From NCBI GenBank assembly GCA_024349765.1, contig AP026073.1, positions 5,456,001 to 5,520,000 of the forward strand: a DNA stretch of 64,000 bases, read 5' to 3'. The notes under the pieces are model-generated. The model saw only the letters and a list, made by a program, of their open reading frames with translations, was not told where the DNA came from and did no database searches. Each line of letters begins with the position of its first letter. Within the stretch, counting starts at the first letter, position 1. Positions 57,907-64,000 of this stretch are shown here, piece after piece. Position numbers and translations under genes: made by a program. The DNA is from Streptomyces nigrescens (GTDB lineage Bacteria; Actinomycetota; Actinomycetes; Streptomycetales; Streptomycetaceae).

Positions 57907-58391
57907 GTCCCCTGGGGCTGGTCGTCGGCGGCGTGCGAGAAGAGCTTGAGGACCGGGACGCCGACCTTGTGGCGGGCGCGGGAGGCCCAGTCGCGGTGGA
58001 AGAACTCCTCGACGAAGTGCGGGGCGGTCAGCACGATCACCTCGTCCGCCCCGGTCTCGTCCACGACGGAGCGCAGCAGGTCCAGCGGATGGTCCTCGAC
58101 GACCTGTCCGACGGCCTGCGCACCGGCCGCGCGCAGTGCCTGGAGGGTCTGCGACAGCCCGACCTCGGCGGGGGCCCCGCCCTGTGCCCCGCCCGGTTCG
58201 GCCCCCTCGCGCACGGCGTCGTCGAACTCCCCGAGGGCGACGTCGTCGATCGCCCGCAGCAGGACGTCCTGCTTGCCGCGGGGCTGCATGAGCACGACGA
58301 AGGAGACCCGGTCGTCGCCGTGCAGGGTGGTCACGAACTCCACGTCGGCGGGCGTCAGTGGTTTCTCGATCATCAATACGCTCGTGAACAC
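57894..58391 (-). CDS. Conserved actinobacterial USP-like protein
   Basis: A 165-residue cytoplasmic protein with an alternating alpha/beta pattern: SVLMIEKPLTPADVEFVTTL, then VSFVVLMQPRG, and a later VDETGADEVIVLTAPHFVEE. The order suggests a universal-stress-protein-like Rossmann fold. Streptomyces homologues are often labelled indole-3-glycerol phosphate synthase, but I see none of that enzyme's TIM-barrel motifs. Function unknown. GTG 58391 is chosen over the ATG six codons later. It lies directly beside the RibD-like reductase, same orientation. Confidence 0.75.
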   Translation of the reverse strand: MFTSVLMIEKPLTPADVEFVTTLHGDDRVSFVVLMQPRGKQDVLLRAIDDVALGEFDDAVREGAEPGGAQGGAPAEVGLSQTLQALRAAGAQAVGQVVEDHPLDLLRSVVDETGADEVIVLTAPHFVEEFFHRDWASRARHKVGVPVLKLFSHAADDQPQGTPGG

Positions 58392-58528
58392 GACGGACGC
58401 CCTTCTTCTCTTCAGCGCCGCATTGCGCGGAGCCCGACAGACACCATCCTGCCCCGTCGCCACGCGGGACCTGTTGGCTTTTAGTGTGCCCAATGGAAGC
58501 TAAGCGGAACAGATAATTCCGCTGTTTG

Positions 58529-59353
58529 TCAGGGCCGACGGTAGCGAGTGAACAGGAACCCGGCCTCCTCCAATACGGATGCCAGGGTGAACCGCTCGGG
58601 AACCTCGACGGCCGGCCCCTTCATGATCCTCGGCGCCTCTCCGACGGTTACCACAGGAGCGAGCGTCAGACACATCTCGTCCAGCGCACCGGCCGCCGCG
58701 AACTGCCCCAGCAGCATCGGCCCGCCCTCGGTGAGCAGCCGGGTGTGACCGCGTTCGGCCAGGACACCGGCCACCCGCGCCGGGTCGACGCCCAGCCCCT
58801 CGCCGGCGAACAGCACCTCCACGCCGGCCGCCCGGGCCTTGGCCACCCGGTCGGCGGGGGCGCCCGCGCCGGTCAGGACGACGGTCGGCGCCGGCGCCTC
58901 GGTGAACAGGGGCAGCCCGAAGTCCAGCCCGAGCCCGGCGGTGACCACCGCGATCGCGGGCGCCGTGGTCTGCCCGGCGGCGGCCCGGCGGGCGGCGAAC
59001 GCCTCCCGGACGCGGGCCGGCCGGTAGCCCTCCTGGCGCACCGTCTCCGCCCCCACCACCACGACGTCGGCGACGGCCCGCAGCACCCCGAAGATCCGCA
59101 TGTCGGCGTCGCTGGAGAGCGGCTGCGAGCGCCCCTCGTGGTGGGCCGCGCCGTCCAGGGAGGACACCATGTTGGCGCGCAGCCAGCCGGAGCGCCCCGC
59201 GCGCGCCGGGTCGTCCGCCGCCGGGTAGGCGTAGGCGTCGGCCAGCTCGTCCAGCGTCCACTCACGGTCGTCGGCACCGGTCACCGCGGGCGCGGCGGCC
59301 GTCCCGTCGGCGGCGGGTACGGGCGGGGCGGGGAGGGGGAACAGGCGTCGCAT
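58529..59353 (-). CDS. Pyrimidine reductase/RibD C-terminal domain protein
   Basis: A 274-residue NADPH-dependent reductase of the RibD C-terminal/DHFR-like fold. Segments: WLRANMVSSLDGAAHHEG, LRAVADVVVVGAETVRQEG, RLLTEGGPMLLGQFAAAGALDEMCLTLAP (landmarks LTEGGPMLLGQF). It lacks the deaminase half of riboflavin RibD, so it is a stand-alone reductase that could act in riboflavin or related pterin metabolism. It is divergent from zapE by 67 bp and faces the same direction as the stress-like gene. Confidence 0.85.
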   Translation of the reverse strand: MRRLFPLPAPPVPAADGTAAAPAVTGADDREWTLDELADAYAYPAADDPARAGRSGWLRANMVSSLDGAAHHEGRSQPLSSDADMRIFGVLRAVADVVVVGAETVRQEGYRPARVREAFAARRAAAGQTTAPAIAVVTAGLGLDFGLPLFTEAPAPTVVLTGAGAPADRVAKARAAGVEVLFAGEGLGVDPARVAGVLAERGHTRLLTEGGPMLLGQFAAAGALDEMCLTLAPVVTVGEAPRIMKGPAVEVPERFTLASVLEEAGFLFTRYRRP

Positions 59354-59420
59354 GGCGGCAGTGTGACATGCCTCGCCACACGGTCCGGCACCTCGGGCGA
59401 ACGAGATAGGCTGGACGGCT

Positions 59421-60548
59421 GTGTCACCTTCCCAGCCCTCCGCGCCGCAGTCCGACCCGATAGCCGGACCGCCGGCCGACGCGGACGACGCGGCCCCCGC
59501 CGCGCTCACCGCCCGCGCCCCGCACGTCCCGGCCGACCGCCTGGTCGCCGAGATGGTGCCGCCGCCGCGCTTCCAGGACGCCCGGTTCGACACGTACATC
59601 CCGGACCCGAAGCAGCCCAGCCAGGCCGAGGCGGTCCAGGTCCTGAGCGACTTCGCGGACTCCATCGCCGGCGGGGCGGACACCGGCGGCAAGCGCCGCT
59701 GGTTCGCCAGGAGCCCCAGGAAGGCCGTCCCCAAGGGCCCCCGCGGCGTCTATCTGGACGGCGGCTACGGCGTCGGCAAGACCCATCTGCTCGCCTCCCT
59801 GTGGCACGCCGCCCCGGCGCCCGCCGAACAGAAGGCGTTCGGCACCTTCGTCGAGCTGACGAACCTGGTGGGCGCGCTCGGCTTCCAGCAGACCGTCCGC
59901 ACGCTCGGCGAGCACAAGCTGCTGTGCATCGACGAGTTCGAGCTGGACGACCCCGGCGACACGGTGCTGGTCTCCACGCTGCTCGGCAAGCTGGTGGAGG
60001 CCGGTGTGGCGCTGGCCGCCACCTCCAACACGCTGCCCGGCAAGCTCGGCGAGGGCCGGTTCGCCGCCGTCGACTTCCTGCGCGAGATCCAGGGCCTGAG
60101 CGCCCACTTCCGCCCGCTGCGGATCGACGGCGAGGACTACCGCCACCGCGGTCTGCCCGAGGCGCCCGCCCCGTTCGACGACGAGACCGTCACCCGCACC
60201 GCGTACCGCACGCCCGGGGCCTCGCTCGACGACTTCCCCTCCCTCCTGGACCACCTGTCGAAGGTGCACCCCAGCCGGTACGGCGCGATGTGCGACGGCA
60301 TCGAGGCGGTCTGCCTGACCGACGTCCAGGCGGTGCCCGACCAGTCCACCGCGCTGCGCCTGGTGGTCCTCGCGGACCGGCTCTACGACCGCGAGGTGCC
60401 GGTGCTGGCCTCCGGCAAGCCCTTCGACGAGCTGTTCAGCGAGGAGATGCTGCGCGGCGGCTACCGGAAGAAGTACTTCCGGGCGATCTCCCGGCTGACG
60501 GCCCTGGCGCGCGACGCGAAGTCCCTGGTGACCGACGAGGTCCGCTAG
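59421..60548 (+). CDS. zapE: Cell division AFG1-like ATPase ZapE
   Basis: A 375-residue AAA-type ATPase. Walker A is in GGYGVGKTHLLASLWHA (residues about 114-130), Walker B LLCIDEFELDDPGDT near 173, and a sensor-like ATSNTLPGKL follows. YDREVPVLASGKP and the C-terminal EEMLRGGYRKKYFRAISRL match the AFG1/ZapE family. E. coli ZapE modulates FtsZ under stress. The GTG at 59421 starts the conserved protein; no good Shine-Dalgarno is visible, so the transcript may be nearly leaderless. Confidence 0.92.
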   Translation: MSPSQPSAPQSDPIAGPPADADDAAPAALTARAPHVPADRLVAEMVPPPRFQDARFDTYIPDPKQPSQAEAVQVLSDFADSIAGGADTGGKRRWFARSPRKAVPKGPRGVYLDGGYGVGKTHLLASLWHAAPAPAEQKAFGTFVELTNLVGALGFQQTVRTLGEHKLLCIDEFELDDPGDTVLVSTLLGKLVEAGVALAATSNTLPGKLGEGRFAAVDFLREIQGLSAHFRPLRIDGEDYRHRGLPEAPAPFDDETVTRTAYRTPGASLDDFPSLLDHLSKVHPSRYGAMCDGIEAVCLTDVQAVPDQSTALRLVVLADRLYDREVPVLASGKPFDELFSEEMLRGGYRKKYFRAISRLTALARDAKSLVTDEVR

Positions 60549-60677
60549 GCGCGGTCCGCCGGGCGAGGTCCGTCAGGGGGTTCCAACGGGACCGTCGGTC
60601 GGCCTGGTTCCCGGGCGGCCGGGTGCGTGGTACACACAAGCGGGTCACGTCACCTGTCCGCCATCAGGGAGTTGCCC

Positions 60678-62051
60678 ATGTCTGCGACACGGCGTCAGAT
60701 CCTGGCAAGAACCGGTGCGTTGGGGGCGTCTCTCGCCTTCTCCGGAAGCCTCGGTGCGGTCTTCGCGGGGACCGCGACCGCGCGGGGGATGGGACGGCGC
60801 GGGTACGGCCCGCTGGTGCCCGACCCGGACGGCCTGCTCGACCTCCCCGAGGGCTTCCGCTACCGGGTCCTCTCCCGGGAGGGCGAGCCGCTGCGCTCCG
60901 GCGAGGGCAGGGTGCCCGGCAACTGCGACGGCATGGCCGCCTTCCCCGCCCCCGGCCGGCGCGGCGGGACCTGCCTCGTCCGCAACCACGAGAACCGTAC
61001 GGGCTCCCGCTCCGCCGTCCCCCGGGTGCGCGAGCTGACCTACGACCCCGGTGGCGAGGGGGGCTGTACCGCCCTGGAACTGGACCGCGACAACACGGTG
61101 CGCTCGGAACGGGTCGCCATCGCCGGCACCTCCACCAACTGCGCGGGCGGCCCCACCCCTTGGCACACCTGGCTGACCTGCGAGGAGACCGAGTTCCGGG
61201 CCGGCGACGAGAACTACACCAAGGACCACGGCTTCATCTTCGAGGTGGACCCGTACGACCCGCGGCGCACCGGGGCGGTACCGCTGACCGCGATGGGCCG
61301 CTTCCAGCACGAGGCGATCGCCGTGGACCCCGGCACCGGCACCGTCTACGAGACCGAGGACGCCTTCGAGAAGCCCTTCGGGCTCTTCTACCGCTTCCTG
61401 CCCGACAAGCCGCTGGGCGGCCGGGGTTCGCTCCGGGCCGGCGGACGCCTCCAGGCGCTCCGGGTGCCCGGCGTGCCCGACCTGTCCACCGTCCAGGCGC
61501 CCGGCACCGTCTTCGACCACGTCAGCTGGGTGGACGTGCCCGACCCGCTGGCCCGGACCACGCCGATCCGCTTCCAGGACTTCGGTACCGGCGGCATCAC
61601 CCACGCGCAGAAACTGGAGGGCTGCTACTGGGGCGGTTCCTGCGTCCACTTCGTCTCCAGCTTCGCGCACCGCTCCGCCGGTTCGGCGGCCGACCACTAC
61701 GGCCAGGTCTGGCGGTACGACCCGCGGCGGCGCCGGCTCACCCTCGTCGTCGTCTTCGGCCCGGACACCGACCTCCAACTGCCCGGCGAGTCCCCCGACA
61801 ACATCTGCCTGGCGCCCAGCGGGGGCCTGATGGTCTGCGAGGACGGCGACGGTGCCCAGCACGTCTTCGGGCTCACCCGGGGCGGCGAGGTCTACCCGAT
61901 GGCCCGTGGGCGGCAGAACATCGGCACGCCCCAGAAGCCGGAGTGGGGCGAGTTCGCGGGCGTGACCTTCGCGCCCGACCACCGCACGATGTACGTCAAC
62001 TGCTACAGGCCGGGCACGACGTTCGCGGTGACCGGGCCCTGGCACCACTGA
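60678..62051 (+). CDS. Tat-exported PhoX-like (DUF839) protein
   Basis: A 457-residue extracytoplasmic protein. The twin-arginine signal is SATRRQILARTGALGASLAF, followed by the mature PhoX-type beta-propeller: GNCDGMAAF, LVRNHENR, STNCAGGPTPWHTWLTCEET (the PhoX calcium/iron-site region, with key residues C and E), GRFQHEAIAVDP and SPDNICLAPSGGLMVCED. PhoX enzymes are Ca/Fe-dependent alkaline phosphatases. ATG 60678 has AGGGAG seven bases upstream. No clear PHO box was seen, so phosphate control is unproven. Confidence 0.88.
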   Translation: MSATRRQILARTGALGASLAFSGSLGAVFAGTATARGMGRRGYGPLVPDPDGLLDLPEGFRYRVLSREGEPLRSGEGRVPGNCDGMAAFPAPGRRGGTCLVRNHENRTGSRSAVPRVRELTYDPGGEGGCTALELDRDNTVRSERVAIAGTSTNCAGGPTPWHTWLTCEETEFRAGDENYTKDHGFIFEVDPYDPRRTGAVPLTAMGRFQHEAIAVDPGTGTVYETEDAFEKPFGLFYRFLPDKPLGGRGSLRAGGRLQALRVPGVPDLSTVQAPGTVFDHVSWVDVPDPLARTTPIRFQDFGTGGITHAQKLEGCYWGGSCVHFVSSFAHRSAGSAADHYGQVWRYDPRRRRLTLVVVFGPDTDLQLPGESPDNICLAPSGGLMVCEDGDGAQHVFGLTRGGEVYPMARGRQNIGTPQKPEWGEFAGVTFAPDHRTMYVNCYRPGTTFAVTGPWHH

Positions 62052-62079
62052 CGCCGCCGCGGCCGCGCCGCCCCACGGA

Positions 62080-62250
62080 TCAGCCGGAGCACGCGGTCCG
62101 CTGCGCCTCCTGCCACTCGCACACCGGGCAGAGCACGATCCCCGGCCGGTCGACCGGGTACGCGGTGGGCCGGCCGCAGTGCAGGCAGTCGGCTACGGGG
62201 GCGTCGGGGGCCGGGGCAGCGGGATCGGGAGCGGCGGGCGGGTGCGGCAT
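62080..62250 (-). CDS. 56-residue zinc-ribbon protein
   Basis: ATG 62250 opens a Pro/Ala-rich lead followed by two CxxC pairs (C22-x2-C25 in DCLHCGRP; C41-x2-C44 in LCPVCEW), the pattern of a zinc ribbon. It ends with a further Cys (ACSG). Such tiny Streptomyces proteins are common; function unknown. It lies downstream of PhoX on the opposite strand. Confidence 0.7.
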   Translation of the reverse strand: MPHPPAAPDPAAPAPDAPVADCLHCGRPTAYPVDRPGIVLCPVCEWQEAQRTACSG

Positions 62251-62302
62251 GGGGCCGAGGGTACGCCCACCGGTCCCGGGGCGGCCCGCCCTCCCCCGTG
62301 GT

Positions 62303-62971
62303 TCAGCTGCGACGGGGCGCCAGGGCGCAGGCGGCGGCGGTGGCGGCGGCCGCGAGCAGGGCGGCCGCGGCGGCCGGGAGCCAGGGGACGGTGATCGTGC
62401 CGTGCAGGGAGCCGGTGACCAGGCCCGTCATGGCGGCGTTGGCGGGCGAGCCGCCCAGGACGAGCAGCAGCAGCGAGCCGAGGAGCCCGGCCGGAACGCC
62501 CCAGCCCGGGACGCGCAGCACCGGCCAGGTGCACAGCGCGCCGATCGCCAGGCCCGTCAGCAGACAGGCCAGCACGGCGCACAGGCCGGCGCCGGTCGCG
62601 GGCAGGACGGGTACCGCCACCCGGCCCTTGGCGGAGTGCGGATCGGACAGCAGCACCACAAGGGCCGTACCGAGCAGCCCGAGCAGCAGCGCGGCACCGG
62701 CCGCGGTCAGCACGGAGGCGAGGTGCACGCGGCCGGGCCCGGCGGCGGCCGCCGTGCAACTGCGGGCGGCGGGCGGCTCGTTGGCGACGCAGATCCGGGT
62801 CAGCCAGACGGTGACCGGCAGCACACCGACCGCGGCGTAGCCGAACGCGTCGAGGATCGGGCCGCCGCTCTGGATGCCGATGGCCAGGAACGCCGCGTAG
62901 AGGATGACCGGCGGCAGCCAGCGGTGCGAGCCGACGAGCAGCGCCGCCTGATAGCGGAGGAGAGCGGTCAC
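62303..62971 (-). CDS. ABC transporter membrane subunit
   Basis: A 222-residue hydrophobic protein with about six membrane helices, beginning TALLRYQAALLVGSHRWLPP and ending PRRS. GTG 62971 overlaps the stop of the ATPase gene (GTGA), so the two form an operon. It belongs to no specific permease family that I recognise. The arrangement suggests an exporter or a membrane-repair unit rather than an importer, as no binding protein is present. Confidence 0.82.
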   Translation of the reverse strand: MTALLRYQAALLVGSHRWLPPVILYAAFLAIGIQSGGPILDAFGYAAVGVLPVTVWLTRICVANEPPAARSCTAAAAGPGRVHLASVLTAAGAALLLGLLGTALVVLLSDPHSAKGRVAVPVLPATGAGLCAVLACLLTGLAIGALCTWPVLRVPGWGVPAGLLGSLLLLVLGGSPANAAMTGLVTGSLHGTITVPWLPAAAAALLAAAATAAACALAPRRS

Positions 62972-63924
62972 GGGAGGGGGGCCTCGTCGGGGTCGGGGGC
63001 GGGCGGGTTTGCCGCAGCCGGCGGTGCGGCCGGGCCGGGGGCGGCGGTGACGGCGCGGATGTGCCACGGCGGACGGGCGGTGAGCAGGGCGCGCAGCAGC
63101 GCGTCGGAGTGGACGGCGGGGACCGTGAGCCGGAACGCGCCGTCCGGACCGGGAGTGATCTCCGGGCCGCCCGGTAGCCGCGGGGCTCCGGGGGGTGTCC
63201 CGGGCGGCCCGGTCGGCGGGGCGGCGCCCGGTGGGCCCTCGGCCTCGACGGTCACCCGGGGGCCGGTCGCGGCGCCCGGATCCGCGGGCGTACCGGGCCG
63301 GTCCTCCTGGGCCAGCAGCCGCCCGTCCGTGACCCGGTAGCGGGCGTCGGCCGCGCCGGCCAAACGCTGCGGGTCGTGGTCGACGAACACCACCGTGCCG
63401 CCGTCCGCGACCCGTTCGGCGACCGCCCGGTCGAGCACCTCACGGGCGCCGCGGTCCAGGCCGGTCCACGCCTCGTCCAGGACGAGGAGTTCGGGCTCGG
63501 CGAGCAGCGCCTGGGCGACCGCGACCTTCTGGCTGGTCCCCTTGGACAGCTCGGCCAGCCGGGTACGGGCGTGCCCGGCCGCGCCGAAGCGTTCCAGCCA
63601 CTCGGCGGCCCGCCGGGCCGCTGCCGCGCCGGTCAGGCCGTGGACGCGGCCGAGGTGGGTGAGGTAGCCGACGGCCGTGAAGGGCATGGCGGCCGGGAAG
63701 CGTTCGGGGACGTAGGCGCGGCGCGGCCGGCCGGTGATGCGTCCGGTGCTGGGCCGGTCGATCCCGGCGAGCAGCCGCAGGAGGGTGGACTTCCCGGTGC
63801 CGTTGGTCCCCTCGATGCGCAGCAACGCGCCTTCGGGCACCGTGAGGTGGACCTCGCGCAGCACCCAGGGGCCGCGGACCCCGTAGCGCCGCCCCACCCC
63901 GTCCAGCCGCATCCGCTCCGGCAT
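62968..63924 (-). CDS. ABC transporter ATP-binding protein with Pro/Gly-rich C-terminus
   Basis: A 318-residue ATPase. Walker A GTNGTGKST (39-47), a divergent signature LSKGTSQK (125-132), Walker B LLVLDEAWTGLD (145-156) and H-loop VFVDHD. After residue 205 it has an unusual extension of about 110 residues rich in Pro, Gly and Ala, ending APDPDEAPLP. It is probably followed by no further subunits beyond the membrane partner. The upstream region 63925-64000 holds no recognisable feature. Confidence 0.9.
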   Translation of the reverse strand: MPERMRLDGVGRRYGVRGPWVLREVHLTVPEGALLRIEGTNGTGKSTLLRLLAGIDRPSTGRITGRPRRAYVPERFPAAMPFTAVGYLTHLGRVHGLTGAAAARRAAEWLERFGAAGHARTRLAELSKGTSQKVAVAQALLAEPELLVLDEAWTGLDRGAREVLDRAVAERVADGGTVVFVDHDPQRLAGAADARYRVTDGRLLAQEDRPGTPADPGAATGPRVTVEAEGPPGAAPPTGPPGTPPGAPRLPGGPEITPGPDGAFRLTVPAVHSDALLRALLTARPPWHIRAVTAAPGPAAPPAAANPPAPDPDEAPLP

Positions 63925-64000
63925 CCGCTGCCTCCCCGTGTCCCCGCGCTGCCCGGCCCGGCATCCGATCGCCCGTGCCGGCCCGCCCGTTGGCGTACGG

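Noticed and set aside
60549-60677. Possible PHO box upstream of the PhoX-like gene
   Set aside because: The only repeat (GTCACGTCACC) does not match the spaced direct-repeat PHO box well enough.
58526-63340. 1,604-codon plus-strand frame
   Set aside because: Runs through several well-supported genes in other frames; low-complexity Arg/Pro/Gly sequence.

Overview
The window is very GC-rich chromosomal DNA from a Streptomyces or close relative. The reasons are GTG starts and ATGA/GTGA overlaps between genes, a SARP/AfsR-type regulator, a SAV2148-like protein, a sugar ABC importer without its own ATPase, a split secreted copper amine oxidase, and the murC-msrB arrangement. No tRNA, rRNA, CRISPR array, integrase or transposase was seen.

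Layout. 1-4.5 kb: an alpha-glucosidase cut by the window edge, a decayed remnant of a sugar-permease operon with inverted-repeat operators, a LacI regulator, and a glycosyltransferase with a tiny membrane partner. 4.6-13.6 kb: a TetR/MFS efflux pair with twin palindromic operators, a secreted subtilisin-like protease, a three-gene sugar importer, a phosphotransferase and a DEDDh exonuclease with an upstream small ORF. 13.7-21.4 kb: a short-chain dehydrogenase, a giant SARP-NTPase-TPR regulator, a HEPN-like protein and a two-gene copper amine oxidase. 21.6-35 kb: an alpha-glucan/trehalose group (GlgX, TreY, TreZ) interrupted by an MFS protein, a LysR regulator divergent from a lipoamide dehydrogenase-like enzyme, an OtrA-like ribosomal protection GTPase with a leader ORF, and a DUF1707-FHA protein. 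35-40.1 kb: an NCS1 permease divergent from a PucR regulator, then a metallophosphoesterase/phosphopantetheinyl transferase pair ending at a 64-bp perfect palindrome.

40.2-52.2 kb is the standout region: an island of about 11.8 kb, visibly less GC-rich, bounded by 193-bp direct repeats of the 3' part of msrB. The right end carries a complete msrB; the left end keeps only a severed 3' fragment. This is the layout expected of an element that inserted into msrB and restored it with its own 3' end. Its cargo is a frameshifted winged-helix gene, a small membrane protein in the position of an immunity gene, a secreted RHS/YD-repeat protein of about 2,100 residues with a non-repeat C-terminal region, and a divergent secreted protein of about 1,040 residues ending in FG-GAP repeats.

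52.4-64 kb returns to core content: murC, a two-component system divergent from an FtsX-type ABC transporter, a stress-protein-like gene, a RibD-like reductase divergent from ZapE, a Tat-exported PhoX-like protein, a small zinc ribbon and a second ABC transporter.

Functionally, GlgX, TreY and TreZ together form a route from glycogen or maltodextrin to trehalose. The alpha-glucosidase and the ABC importer fit oligosaccharide uptake and hydrolysis. The island looks like an extracellular polymorphic-toxin or surface-protein module.
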